This document shows positions 38,489 through 48,262 of a stretch of 64,000 bases of DNA, piece after piece. Made by a program: the position numbers and the translations under genes. This stretch comes from JABDQZ01 sp963801985 (GTDB taxonomy: Bacteria; Pseudomonadota; Gammaproteobacteria; Chromatiales; Chromatiaceae), in assembly GCA_963801985.1 (NCBI GenBank), contig CAWDGV010000001.1, positions 1 to 64,000 of the forward strand, read 5' to 3'. The notes below the pieces were generated by a model, which made no database searches, was not told where the DNA came from, and saw only the letters and a program-made list of their open reading frames with translations. Each line of letters opens with the position of its first letter. Positions within the stretch are counted from its first letter, which is position 1.

Positions 38489-39517
38489 TATTGATCCCGA
38501 CTAAAACAATAATATTTCAAAACCGATGAACATCAATTAGTGCTATCTTAATAGAAACTGTGAGTCGCATAGTCATACTTTCTGATTTAAGTTTTTTATT
38601 TTTTATGTTCACCCGTTAATCCTTCAATTTATTATGGACACAGCACTTCAGTTAATAACATGTCGACTAATTTGAAAAGGATAATTCTGGGAAAATTAAT
38701 CCAATGAGAAAAACTGGACTTAGCCCGGCCATATGTTACTCCAATAGTCAAAGAGCTTTATCTTTTTGACAGAGGAAGTTTTAAGAGGCAATGAAATTGT
38801 CTGCTTTCAATGGTGCGGTCATAGACCTAATTCAGAAACACCAAACTGACCGGTTGAAACCGCAGCCTTGAGCAGACATAAAAAACTCCTTTTGCTTTAC
38901 TTCCAATATGGAGCCAATAATTTCGCATAATGATCTGGACAAATCCTACGACTAGTTATGTCGACAACGAAAGCATTTTCCGGATCACTCTGATGTCTGG
39001 TTTATTCGCGAACGCAATGAGCTGAAAGGTTGATGAAAATACTGCAGATTCTCCTCATGCAGATCTGGATGTAGATACTATGGGTAGTGAAGACAATATG
39101 GAAGGTTCTGTTGATGCGGCTGGAAGTAATTCTAGAGAGGCTGTGGATGTAGATGTTGGTCAAGGCGCAGGAGGCCCACGTAATTAAACTGATTCCAGTT
39201 ATTTAGTGACTGCAGAAAGGCACCTGTAAATCAGATGCCTTTCTTGCAAATGGAGCAAATGATGATCTGTCACTTAGTCTATTGAGAATCTGTAACTGAC
39301 AGTATTGCTTATTTCAACTATGTCTGCTTTTCAGTGCGATCTCAACCGTTCGATGAAACACTCCTTCTTTTGTTCAAAGAGAATGTGTTGCATCGACAGT
39401 TTGAAATGGAAGGTAAAAGCGGACATTTTCAGATTCAAATCTATCGGTCTATTTCATACCCTTAGTAGTCAACTGCATCTTTTTTTAAGATCATAAATCA
39501 GACATCTTAAATACAAA
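38489..39517. other. 1.0-kb gene-poor region with a short acidic coding remnant
   Basis: An AT-rich stretch between the antiporter start and the TIG-protein stop. No complete gene is recognised. A 52-codon open stretch at about 39028-39187 encodes an acidic peptide (DVDTMGSEDNMEG ... VDVDVGQGAGGPRN) without a usable start or ribosome-binding site. The rest holds short open frames with no family features. Confidence 0.5.
39028..39187 (+). pseudogene. acidic C-terminal coding remnant, unrecognised
   Basis: The frame opens after a TGA at about 39022 and ends at a TAA at 39187. The product is rich in D, E, G and S and has no good start codon; the first ATG lies after 17 codons. A short frame just upstream (MSGLFANAMS) could be its N-terminus if one base were lost. 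No family is recognised. Confidence 0.25.
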
Positions 39518-41497
39518 CTACTTACAAAGTCTTCTCACTTCAGTCTCTCTAGTGATTCCAGGCTCACTTAGAGCAAGTGGATTGGTACCAGCAGGACCAC
39601 GAATTTGAATAGCTGCACCACAGTGGACGGCCGCTCCATTTTTAGCAATACAGTTCAAAATAGTTCTGGCAAAATCACTACCGCTTCTGGGTGGAGCAAC
39701 AATTGAACATTCCAACGGCGTAGGGTCGAAACCCAATAAAGCACTGGGCCGCCAGGCTTCACAAACCGTCAAAAACGAATTATCCACCTCCCAGTCATTG
39801 TGCAACGTATAATCGAACAGATTTACACGACCAGAACATTCTAGATGACCCAAGCTGTCTACCGAAATCACCTCTTCAAGTACCTGCCAAGTGATTCTTG
39901 GTAAAAAGTAGATTTGAGCTCCGTACCTATTGGCTTTTCCTAAATGATTGGTTACAAAAATAGTTGCAACCTGGCCTACAAGGCCTTCCACAGAAGAAGG
40001 AAGGGTTACTTCCAGTTCATTTTCATTCCAGCTGTTTATCTCAGCAGTAATTTTTCGCTCACCAATTGTGATGTCAACCTCACCTGGACGCGATAAGAAA
40101 TTACGACCATGCAGACGTATAGTCTGACCTGGTGTGATAGTCGGCAATCCCCTATTGGGGTCAGTCGTTAATGTTGCTTCTCCACCACCAATGGCCATAC
40201 GCCTAGGACTACTCGAAACAACTTCATTAATGTCCGGCACTAAAACCAAAGGTGATACCTGGAATGTAACTTCCCTGCCGGCACTCAATACACCTTTGGT
40301 TCTCCTGTGTTCGATAGAATTGACCCAAACAACCGCTTTCATAGGACGTGTTCCAAAACCAGGCACACGCTCAACTAACGATTTTATCGCGTTGGATTGT
40401 TCAAACAGTCTAGAGCCCGCAGAGGATTTATAAATCGTTGTAGTCACTGCACGATCTCTCCAGGTTTCCGTCTGAAAGGGAATCGTGACTTGCGCATCTT
40501 TTAACACAACATGAACATATCCTGGCACATCACCAAAATTATTTCCCCGTATAGTGAGGTTACTGTCCCATTGGGGTTCTAACGGCAATATTTCATCAAT
40601 ACTGGGATTATCTGGATCCCCGCTGTTTCTGGCATCGAAAGTTCCGGACAATTCACTGGGTGTAGCCTCTCGTATTCCTGATGCAGATGTAGCTGTCATA
40701 ACTGAGGGAGCAGGTATTTTTTTAAGTTTTGCATTTAACTGAGCGACCTTATCCTTGTGTTCTTTTAACGAAGCCATTCCTGGAGAATTCAGTGGTTTTT
40801 GTAGTGTTATTTTCCCAGGTTTACTTACTGTTTTTTTTCTGGAATGAATTTGCTTGGTTAATTTTTTTTGTTTTAAAGCTATTGAACCGCTTTGGTCCAC
40901 TTTCGACTTTTCTTGCCTATCCGACTGTGTTGATGTTTTACCAAGAGTACTAGACTTGGAAAATTGCCTGATTGACTTTGAAGATGAATCAAGGTCAGAA
41001 GCGTGGACCTCACCCTTATCTTTAATCTTATCTTTGTCAAAAGCTGGCCGTATCATCTCGTAATGTTTTGAATCTTTTGCGGTTTGTTTTTGCTGTTGCT
41101 GCGCCTTTGATAGAACGCGAGCTGGACGCTTTGCAAGATAAGGGGAGACATTCAAGGTTCTGGAGGTTTGCTTGCCTTTGTCATCATAAGCGACTACCCG
41201 CAATTGTCCCTTATCTACCTTGCCTGCATAATTGGTAATATCAAAACGTGTCCGCCTTTTTCCAGACAGACTGCCTAAACGACGTTTACCCGTATAGAGA
41301 TGTATTTTTGCAGGTGCAGGTTTCACATCCAGGAAAACCCTTCCCTTGCTGCCACTCAGCCGCATGCTTGTTGCTGCAGTGGTTACTTGGACAGGTGGAC
41401 TTAATTTGCGAACATCACTGGCAATGACTGCCGCATTGAAAAAGTCGAGGTTGAACATAACCAGTAAACTGACAGGCAGAAACAGAGTTTTTTTCAC
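39518..41497 (-). CDS. exported TIG/IPT-domain protein, paralogue A
   Basis: About 659 residues. The start is GTG 41497 (VKKTLFLPVSLLV), which has GGAGAG seven bases upstream and aligns with MKKTLIFL of paralogue B; the frame is open to 41560. The signal peptide is followed by a shared N-terminal beta module (SMRLSGSKGRVFLDVKP ... RTLNVSPY). Next come a lysine- and serine-rich linker, two TIG-like domains (LTIRGNNFGDVPGYVHV; TIRLHGRNFLSRPGEVDI) and a C-terminal module (NDWEVDNSF ... IRGPAGTN) with several cysteines. The family is not recognised; a cell-surface or secreted structural or adhesive role is only a guess. Confidence 0.8.
   Translation of the reverse strand: MKKTLFLPVSLLVMFNLDFFNAAVIASDVRKLSPPVQVTTAATSMRLSGSKGRVFLDVKPAPAKIHLYTGKRRLGSLSGKRRTRFDITNYAGKVDKGQLRVVAYDDKGKQTSRTLNVSPYLAKRPARVLSKAQQQQKQTAKDSKHYEMIRPAFDKDKIKDKGEVHASDLDSSSKSIRQFSKSSTLGKTSTQSDRQEKSKVDQSGSIALKQKKLTKQIHSRKKTVSKPGKITLQKPLNSPGMASLKEHKDKVAQLNAKLKKIPAPSVMTATSASGIREATPSELSGTFDARNSGDPDNPSIDEILPLEPQWDSNLTIRGNNFGDVPGYVHVVLKDAQVTIPFQTETWRDRAVTTTIYKSSAGSRLFEQSNAIKSLVERVPGFGTRPMKAVVWVNSIEHRRTKGVLSAGREVTFQVSPLVLVPDINEVVSSSPRRMAIGGGEATLTTDPNRGLPTITPGQTIRLHGRNFLSRPGEVDITIGERKITAEINSWNENELEVTLPSSVEGLVGQVATIFVTNHLGKANRYGAQIYFLPRITWQVLEEVISVDSLGHLECSGRVNLFDYTLHNDWEVDNSFLTVCEAWRPSALLGFDPTPLECSIVAPPRSGSDFARTILNCIAKNGAAVHCGAAIQIRGPAGTNPLALSEPGITRETEVRRLCK
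41148..41376 (-). repeat. 229-bp near-identical coding block, copy in paralogue A
   Basis: Direct comparison with 43162-43390 shows one difference in 229 bases (ccc versus ctc in the gacta-c-cgc stretch). Sequence on both sides diverges sharply. The block encodes most of the N-terminal beta module. Confidence 0.9.
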
Positions 41498-41543
41498 CTT
41501 AAAACTCTCCAACACCATAAAAGCATAGCTTTTATGAGATCCA

Positions 41544-43511
41544 CTATCTAACTTGGCCACAAGTTACCGGATCCCCTCGGAGATGATCAAGGTCACTTCT
41601 GTTTTGAGTATCTAAACAGGCAAGCTGCGGGTCGTAACTGTCTTCAGACCATGAAACTCCTGCAGGACCTTCTATAAAATATCTATCACGGAAAGAACAC
41701 TCTGAATATGCGTTGGTCCAGACAACGCGATGAACCTGTATCGAGTTGCTATCTGGAACTGGCTGACGTTGTTTATAATAGGCACCACAGTCATACCTTC
41801 CCTGCCATCCATTTCCTTCGACTAACTGCGTATATCCACTTTGAACTGTCCAACCGTTATAGAGCCGTTTAAATATCTGATTTTCTCTTTTTTGCCCAAA
41901 TACACACAAAAGCCAAGCAGGATCATCTCCTGATCTATAAGAAAGCTCACCAAACCTGGGGGTACACTGAACTGTAATTGTATTGTTAGTAGTTGAACCA
42001 TGATTCCCGGGTCCCCAATACTCATCGGACCAAATTGCCGGCGTAAATGTTGCCACCGCGGTTGCCTCGTAACCCGCGTGATTTCTTACCATGACACTAC
42101 CGGGTGTTCTCAACAGCCCTATGATTGGAGGTACCTTCACCCAGATATAGATATCATCCCAGGAAGTGATTTGAGCCGGAAATTCTTTTCCTGAGAATCT
42201 AAAAAATACCTCTCCCTCCTTTTGTGAAAGAAAGTTTTCACCCTGAATAAGCAAAGGCTGATTGGGAATAATATCTGGGTGCGATAAATGGTCAATTCGG
42301 GGGGGTAAAAGTGACAAATCCGGTATTAATGTGATCTCATGCAACGGGCCAGTCTCCCCACCAGGAACTTTCACCCATATTCTGGCATCAGTGGCACGAT
42401 CTCCTATGACTCCGGCTACTTCATCAGGAATCGTCACGACAATCCTGTTATCGTTCCATGACACGATTCGATCACAGTGAATCATCTGCGTGCCCCGGTT
42501 TGTACTATCAAACAATAGAGTCACTATGCAATGTCCGGGGATAGTACAGGGTCCACCAAAACCTGAACCTGAAATGGTCACATTACGACCAATCTGTACC
42601 CTGGAAGGAGTAACACTGTCTATCCGCCAGCCGGGAGAACTTCCTGCTGGAGCTCGAACCGGATCAGTTGGTAACAAGTCCGCCCCCACAAGATCGCCTC
42701 CTGGCCAGGCAGCTAGTGTATGACTCCTGTTTTTAATAAGCCTGTTCTTTTGAATAGCAACTTCTTTGTTGATGTCTTCCAGGCGTTTTTGGTGGCTTTT
42801 ACTCACCGTTCCTTTTTTCAGGGTCTGTGAGTGTTTAGACACCTTCAACTGCTTACCAGGTAAAGTATCTTTTTTAGAACGTTCACGCTGAGCGATGCCC
42901 TTCAATTTCTCCAGGTATTGCCTCTCCGTGAGCGCATTTGCCAGCTGGTTTGTCTCTCGTTTGGAAAACTCGGTCCCACTGATTGAACGTTTCAGATCTT
43001 CGAGCGAACGTGCCTGTTTGATTTTATCCAGTAAAACACCCACTTTCGAGCTCACCCGCTTGCCTGATTGCGAAGGCGTTTGTGAAAGTGCCCCGGGTTT
43101 GGAAACCTGCCCGGCTGACTTTGGTGGAACGCGAACTGGCTGCTTTGTAATATAAGGGGAAACATTCAAGGTTCTGGAGGTTTGCTTGCCTTTGTCATCA
43201 TAAGCGACTACTCGCAATTGTCCCTTATCTACCTTGCCTGCATAATTGGTAATATCAAAACGTGTCCGCCTTTTTCCAGACAGACTGCCTAAACGACGTT
43301 TACCCGTATAGAGATGTATTTTTGCAGGTGCAGGTTTCACATCCAGGAAAACCCTTCCCTTGCTGCCACTCAGCCGCATGCTTGTTGCTGTTTTGCTCAC
43401 ATGAACTGGTGGACTCAATTTGTGAACATCGCTCGATACGGCTGCTGCATTGATAAGACTGAGGTTAAATAAGAAAAATAATCCGCTTAGAAAAATCAGT
43501 GTTTTTTTCAT
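41544..43511 (-). CDS. exported TIG/IPT-domain protein, paralogue B
   Basis: 655 residues from ATG 43511 (MKKTLIFLSGLFF, with GGGGAG upstream). The signal peptide ends near INAAA. The N-terminal beta module is nearly identical to paralogue A. A basic coiled or linker region follows (about 130-270), then TIG-like domains (NVTISGSGFGGPCTIPGH; PLLIQGENFLSQKEGEVFF). A cysteine-containing C-terminal module has NGWTVQSGYTQLVE and YFIEGPAGVSW. The gene ends 46 bp before the paralogue A start, so the two may be co-transcribed. Function unknown; the TIG fold is common in bacterial surface proteins. Confidence 0.8.
   Translation of the reverse strand: MKKTLIFLSGLFFLFNLSLINAAAVSSDVHKLSPPVHVSKTATSMRLSGSKGRVFLDVKPAPAKIHLYTGKRRLGSLSGKRRTRFDITNYAGKVDKGQLRVVAYDDKGKQTSRTLNVSPYITKQPVRVPPKSAGQVSKPGALSQTPSQSGKRVSSKVGVLLDKIKQARSLEDLKRSISGTEFSKRETNQLANALTERQYLEKLKGIAQRERSKKDTLPGKQLKVSKHSQTLKKGTVSKSHQKRLEDINKEVAIQKNRLIKNRSHTLAAWPGGDLVGADLLPTDPVRAPAGSSPGWRIDSVTPSRVQIGRNVTISGSGFGGPCTIPGHCIVTLLFDSTNRGTQMIHCDRIVSWNDNRIVVTIPDEVAGVIGDRATDARIWVKVPGGETGPLHEITLIPDLSLLPPRIDHLSHPDIIPNQPLLIQGENFLSQKEGEVFFRFSGKEFPAQITSWDDIYIWVKVPPIIGLLRTPGSVMVRNHAGYEATAVATFTPAIWSDEYWGPGNHGSTTNNTITVQCTPRFGELSYRSGDDPAWLLCVFGQKRENQIFKRLYNGWTVQSGYTQLVEGNGWQGRYDCGAYYKQRQPVPDSNSIQVHRVVWTNAYSECSFRDRYFIEGPAGVSWSEDSYDPQLACLDTQNRSDLDHLRGDPVTCGQVR
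43162..43390 (-). repeat. 229-bp near-identical coding block, copy in paralogue B
   Basis: Partner of 41148-41376; same length, one mismatch, same reading frame and orientation. Confidence 0.9.
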
Positions 43512-43593
43512 GATAATTTTCTCCCCAACCATCTGAACATATCGATTCCTTTTGTTACCGATTCTTCACATTGCTTAGCCTCTAAAATCCTGC

Positions 43594-44187
43594 TTATTTA
43601 TTTACCTGAGTTTCACGATAGAGCTTGTTATTCCCCTCATCCAGTTCCTTGACCTCATGATCTGAATCTACAATAACAGCCATCCTGATCTTTCCGTACC
43701 AACTCGGATAAATATAGCCACTGCAATGTAATGACCGACTTTCCTTAATCTGCAGATTCTCTATGCGCCATGTACATGCCGGCTGGCTGAAGTTTTCACC
43801 AGGCCACCACTGCACAGTAAACGGCCCAGAACCTTTTCGTCCTTTATTATTGACAATTACCCGCACGTCAACCGGTTCTTTACGATTGGGTGGCACCGGC
43901 TTCCAGTCATAGCGCGAAATAGAAAGATCAGGCAGGAACTCATCCTGTGTTGACCTGCGAAGACTTGTTGGTGGTGCAGGTTTGCTATTTCTGGAAGGAG
44001 CTGACCGGGTACTTGTTGGCGGTGCTGGCTGAGTACTTATCGGTGGCGGCGGTTGCGTGCTTGTTGGATGGGCTGGCTGGTAACTTGTCGGTGGCACTGG
44101 CTGCGCACCCGTTACGATAGACGTACCGGTGAATACAAGAGCAACAGAAAGAAGCCCCTTTTTAAAACAACTGGAAAGACTTGCCAT
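43594..44187 (-). CDS. exported proline-rich protein with CARDB-like domain
   Basis: 197 residues. The signal peptide ends near VTGAQ. A proline-rich low-complexity stretch (about 30-75) of repeated PPTSTQP-type units follows. A CARDB-like beta-sandwich begins at LPDLSISRYDWKPVPPNRKEPVDV and ends with VDSDHEVKELDEGNNKLYRE, a very typical CARDB ending. Two cysteines (QPACTWRI, LHCSGYI) could form a disulfide. AAGGAGAG before ATG 44187 supports the start. It is first in the minus-strand run that continues into paralogues B and A. Confidence 0.8.
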   Translation of the reverse strand: MASLSSCFKKGLLSVALVFTGTSIVTGAQPVPPTSYQPAHPTSTQPPPPISTQPAPPTSTRSAPSRNSKPAPPTSLRRSTQDEFLPDLSISRYDWKPVPPNRKEPVDVRVIVNNKGRKGSGPFTVQWWPGENFSQPACTWRIENLQIKESRSLHCSGYIYPSWYGKIRMAVIVDSDHEVKELDEGNNKLYRETQVNK

Positions 44188-44370
44188 GATTAACTCTCCT
44201 TGAAATGTTCTATTTTCAGGCTAGCTCAGTAGTCCATGATAAAGGTTGATGTGGATCAATGAATAAACATTTTCTCCAAATTAACCAGTGTCGATAACAT
44301 TTTCCGGCCATAATTTATCAATAGGCAGGTGTACTACGTTTTCTAGTAATATTTTCAGGAAGAATACGAG
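44188..44370. promoter_or_regulatory. divergent intergenic region in the TIG-protein island
   Basis: 183 bp, AT-rich, between the CARDB-like gene (minus) and paralogue C (plus). It must contain promoters for both arms; no confident boxes were assigned. Confidence 0.4.
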
Positions 44371-45816
44371 ATGAAGGCACTATTCATGAAAAACTGGACA
44401 TTACTGTTTATCGCTTTGTTGCTTCTAGCTACTGTTTCAGCCGTGCAAGGTGCAGCATCGGATAGCGTTAAATCACACAAGTTGATTCCAACTGTTAAAA
44501 CATCGCCACCCACAATATCCATGAAGCCCAGTGGCAATAAACTCTTCATGCATATCAAACCTTCACCCAAGGCCATCGAGATATTTAGTGGAAAACGTCG
44601 TCTGACCACCATCAAAGGCAATAATCGCACACAGTTTGATGTCACGCGCTATACCTCCATGACAGCCAATGGTCGTATGCTTGTAATCGTAAAAGACAAA
44701 ACAGGAAAACAGCACAAAAAAAGTCTCGATGTTTCTCGATATATTATAAAGCCTACTCCTGCGGCTCGAGTGAATCGCGAACCTGTTTCCCCCAACCAGC
44801 CAGCAAGGGGTGACCGTATAGAATCTATTGGTGGCAATATACCCATGAATACCCCTCGGAATGGCAACAGTGCTACTTCCACCGGGCGCCGCCCAAGCAC
44901 ATCAGCAGGCATGATGACTCAATCGAGTTCATCCAGGTTACCTACTGAGGGAAAAGCACGTATCTCTCGAATTCATCCTCAACCTGCAATAGTCGGTAAA
45001 AACTTCACTTTGCATGGCGAAAATTTCGGTACCTCCAAAGGGACAGTGTCTCTAGAAGCTGTGGGACTGACATTAAGCCCCACTGTTACTCGCTGGACTG
45101 ATACTGCAGTTGAGCTTGTTGTTCCCGGAGGTCTGGCACCACAATTGGGTTATGACAATATCAGCGGGCGTGTCTGGCTTTACACTGCTGGCAAGACATC
45201 CGGTGCCACCAGCCAACTCGAAATATCACCAGACAATGACACACTTCCACCACTGATTCAAAATGCACCATTAAGTGTTGAACCAGGTGATGAAATCACA
45301 ATTAAAGGAAAGCATTTTCTCATGCCGGCCGGCACGGTATCACTTGATTGTCCTGGAGGCGGAATTTCTACCCACGTATCCGACTGGAGTAACAACCGCA
45401 TCCAGGTAACACCAGCTTCAGCACTGTCCAAGCCGGTGGAAAGCAACGACTGCAGTCTTGTTGTAACCAACCGCCGCAACATGACAGCGAGGCATGGAAT
45501 TCGGCTCAATGTGGTTCTCAAACAGAAGACATGGAGAACACGGGCTAGTCATGATTTTTCTCGTCGCCGTTACAGCTTATTACCAGCTGATCTTGAAAAT
45601 GGGTGGGCCATTGTAGATTCATCATTCAAAGTGGAACCACATTATGAGCTTTTTGAAAGATTTTTCTGGTTACAGCAACCACCCGTTGGGGGTAGAACCA
45701 TGCGCGGTGATATTGATGGTGAGTTGAAGGCCGGCTATGGCAGACCATTGGGAACTCGTGAAATCACTTTTGAATTCAAGATAGAAGGACCAGCAAAACT
45801 TTCAAATTTTGAATAA
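44371..45816 (+). CDS. exported TIG/IPT-domain protein, paralogue C
   Basis: 481 residues, start ATG 44371 with GGAAGA upstream. The signal peptide ends near VQGAA. The N-terminal module is a diverged version of that in A and B (SMKPSGNKLFMHIKPSPKAIEIFSGKRRL ... KSLDVSRYI). A short linker leads to two TIG-like domains (FTLHGENFGTSKGTVSL; EITIKGKHFLMPAGTVSL). The C-terminal module reads NGWAIVDSSFKVEPH ... FKIEGPAKLSNFE. The same domain order as A and B with low identity points to an old paralogue family. Confidence 0.8.
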   Translation: MKALFMKNWTLLFIALLLLATVSAVQGAASDSVKSHKLIPTVKTSPPTISMKPSGNKLFMHIKPSPKAIEIFSGKRRLTTIKGNNRTQFDVTRYTSMTANGRMLVIVKDKTGKQHKKSLDVSRYIIKPTPAARVNREPVSPNQPARGDRIESIGGNIPMNTPRNGNSATSTGRRPSTSAGMMTQSSSSRLPTEGKARISRIHPQPAIVGKNFTLHGENFGTSKGTVSLEAVGLTLSPTVTRWTDTAVELVVPGGLAPQLGYDNISGRVWLYTAGKTSGATSQLEISPDNDTLPPLIQNAPLSVEPGDEITIKGKHFLMPAGTVSLDCPGGGISTHVSDWSNNRIQVTPASALSKPVESNDCSLVVTNRRNMTARHGIRLNVVLKQKTWRTRASHDFSRRRYSLLPADLENGWAIVDSSFKVEPHYELFERFFWLQQPPVGGRTMRGDIDGELKAGYGRPLGTREITFEFKIEGPAKLSNFE

Positions 45817-45875
45817 CGATTAACCAGATAAACTTCAAGGATTTTTTCCTCTCTACAAATTCGCTCAGGTAAAAA

Positions 45876-47225
45876 ATGAGATTATTAGCAAAACATTTCA
45901 AGTTGGCGCCAGCCAATGTCATATCTGTCCTGGGCTACTGTATACTTGTTACAGCCGCATGGGTTCTCACGATTACTGCTTCAAATGCCGAGCAAGAAAG
46001 CAGAATTAGGCCTCTACTGGTTCAACCGTCTGATTTTAACTACAGGGGTGTTTTCCTGCTTCCTAACGATAGCCAGAATTCAAGTTGGGAATACAGTGGA
46101 TATGCAATGACATATTATCCAAATGGCGATCCCGGTGGTAAAGATGACGGTTTTCCCGGATCCCTGTTTGCAGTAGGTCATGACCATCATCAGATGGTCT
46201 CTGAAATCTCAATTCCAGTCCCGGTTATTTCGTCTGATCCATCGAAATTAAACAGGGCTACCACCCTTCAGGACTTTAGTGATATCAACAGTGGAGTATT
46301 CGGTGAACTCGAGATTCCGCGAGCTGGGATTTGCTATTTGCCACCACTTGGCAATCAAACCAGTGGAAAGCTGCATTTCACCTGGGGGCAGCATTTTCAG
46401 TTTGAGCAGGTTCCGTCTCATGGATGGGCTGAACTGGATCTGGAAAAGCCATCCCTGTCAGGCCCCTGGTTAATCGGGGACTATCCTAACTATGTCCTGA
46501 ATGATTATCTCTTCGAGATCCCTGAGAGTTGGAGCAATCAACATGCTCCTGGTTTACGACTGGCAACTGGACGTTTTCGTGATGGTGTCTGGAGCGGTCT
46601 AGGACCTGCACTGTTTGCAATAGCCCCCTGGGAAGAAGGCAATCCACCACGGGCTGGCACCCGCCTGGAAAAAGTTGTTCCTCTTTTGCTATATGGTGAA
46701 GTGAGACCGGGTCACCCGGAGATTGATGTATCGGCTGGGCACAGGATGAATGATTTTTCGGAGGCGGACGAATGGTCAGGTGGCGCCTGGCTGACAAGTG
46801 GTGAAAAGAGTGCCGTGATTTTTCTTGGCACCAAGGCAGTAGGCAAGAGTTGGTATGGATTCTCGAATGGTATTGTATACCCGACCAGTAGTTCCCCCGA
46901 TACTGTCTATCCTGAGCTACCCGAGTGGCCTCACGACGACCGTGGCTGGTGGTCTTCTGAGATTAAAGCACAGTTGCTTTTCTTTGACCCGAATCAACTG
47001 GCAGCTGTAGCGAAAGGAAAAATGGAGACCTGGCAACCACAACCATATGCTGTTCTTGATCTCACTGAATACCTGCTATCTCCAGATTTTGATTACGCTA
47101 ACTACAAGCGCTATCTCGTAGGTGCTATGGCATTCGATCGCAAAAAAGGGCTGCTCTATCTCATCGAACGTCAGGCCGTACATGAAGGACAAAGCGTGGT
47201 GCATGTCTTTAGTATCACAGAGTAA
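45876..47225 (+). CDS. exported protein of unknown function, downstream of paralogue C
   Basis: 449 residues. An N-terminal signal or anchor helix (about 15-38) precedes a mature region starting RPLLVQPSDFNYRGVFLLP. Internal motifs include YSGYAMTYYPNGDPGGKDDGFPGSLFAVGHDHHQMVSEISIP and a C-terminal KRYLVGAMAFDRKKGLLYLIER. The pattern of short beta-rich, W/Y/G-containing repeats suggests a propeller-like fold, by appearance only. I recall uncharacterised secreted proteins with this N-terminal pattern but no named family. It is 59 bp downstream of paralogue C, likely co-transcribed. Confidence 0.78.
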   Translation: MRLLAKHFKLAPANVISVLGYCILVTAAWVLTITASNAEQESRIRPLLVQPSDFNYRGVFLLPNDSQNSSWEYSGYAMTYYPNGDPGGKDDGFPGSLFAVGHDHHQMVSEISIPVPVISSDPSKLNRATTLQDFSDINSGVFGELEIPRAGICYLPPLGNQTSGKLHFTWGQHFQFEQVPSHGWAELDLEKPSLSGPWLIGDYPNYVLNDYLFEIPESWSNQHAPGLRLATGRFRDGVWSGLGPALFAIAPWEEGNPPRAGTRLEKVVPLLLYGEVRPGHPEIDVSAGHRMNDFSEADEWSGGAWLTSGEKSAVIFLGTKAVGKSWYGFSNGIVYPTSSSPDTVYPELPEWPHDDRGWWSSEIKAQLLFFDPNQLAAVAKGKMETWQPQPYAVLDLTEYLLSPDFDYANYKRYLVGAMAFDRKKGLLYLIERQAVHEGQSVVHVFSITE

Positions 47226-47396
47226 TCCATTCTTTTTTCAGAATATTACAAAGCGTCAGCAGTTCAGCAGTTCAGCAGTTCCTGTAGTCCGATAGAAGTG
47301 AGTTAGATAACTAAGAGAATTAGTGTGGTAGTGACTATTTCTGTGAATACAGCAAACGGCTGCAAACGACCTGGTCCAGCCATCAAGGGTGACGCT

Positions 47397-47428
47397 CTTG
47401 AACGACTGCTTATGAGAAAGCTGTCATT
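47397..47428 (+). repeat. 32-bp dispersed repeat, copy 2
   Basis: Matches 37068-37099 at 28 of 32 positions. Confidence 0.6.
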
Positions 47429-47989
47429 GGTGACGGATTTATCGACAGCAGCAACTCAGCACATGCCGACAATCTTGAAAATTCTATTCGACTGACCACT
47501 ATGTCTGATAAGCGGTTGTTGAAGGTTACTGCTCAGGTGTCTGTGGTGATTTCTTTGGCGTTTTTAGTTTTATTTGAGCCAGAAAGACAAAACCCCAGCT
47601 TTTGGACGGCTAGGGTTCAACCTCTCCTATACAAAGGGTGTATCGGCGGGTCGTGCTCCACAAGTATGAAGGAGCTATCTTTCAGTCTAGTTAAGAAATT
47701 TGATTGTTCAAGCTCTTATTTGTCCAGTTAATCATAATTAACTCAGATGCCTGCTTCAGGTCGTTAGCGGTTGCTGAAGAAGCAACTTCAGAATGACAGC
47801 TATGGGCATGATTTAATTTAGAAAATTAGGTCCGCTTACAACTGATAAGCCGTCATTAAGAGAAAGAGCGTTAATAACCACTTCTCCGCAGAACTTGCCG
47901 GTCACCATCACCAGGTTTATTGAATTTTACGACCGCTTTGTAGATTCAAAACTGTTGACTGACCGCTATCGGTAAAACTCATTTCCCAC

Positions 47990-48262
47990 CTAAAAATACT
48001 GACTGGCTGCAACTTGCCGGCAGAGGTCAGACAAAATCTTCCCATATCCGCTAACGATCTGAAGTTGACGGTCACCTTTCTCAAATAATTCTCTGATGAC
48101 AGGCGGCTTCGGACTGATAGGGGAAGTCGAGTAGTTTTCGAGCAGATGCCCAGTAACGCTGATTAGCCCACCGCCACTAAGTAAATTCAATGTGCGGTAT
48201 TGTCCCTCGTGGGAGAGGTTATAGATGCTTGCTAAATGCCCTAAGCGCTCCTTTGATAACAT
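47990..48262 (-). CDS. possible small hypothetical protein
   Basis: 90 codons starting MLSKERLGHLASIYNLSHEGQ. Composition is protein-like, but no family, signal peptide or clear ribosome-binding site is seen, and it lies in gene-poor DNA. It may be a fragment of a larger decayed gene. Confidence 0.25.
   Translation of the reverse strand: MLSKERLGHLASIYNLSHEGQYRTLNLLSGGGLISVTGHLLENYSTSPISPKPPVIRELFEKGDRQLQIVSGYGKILSDLCRQVAASQYF

Noticed and set aside
47501..47731. 76-codon plus-strand frame in gene-poor DNA
   Set aside because: It includes an imperfect hairpin, has no ribosome-binding site and shows no family features.
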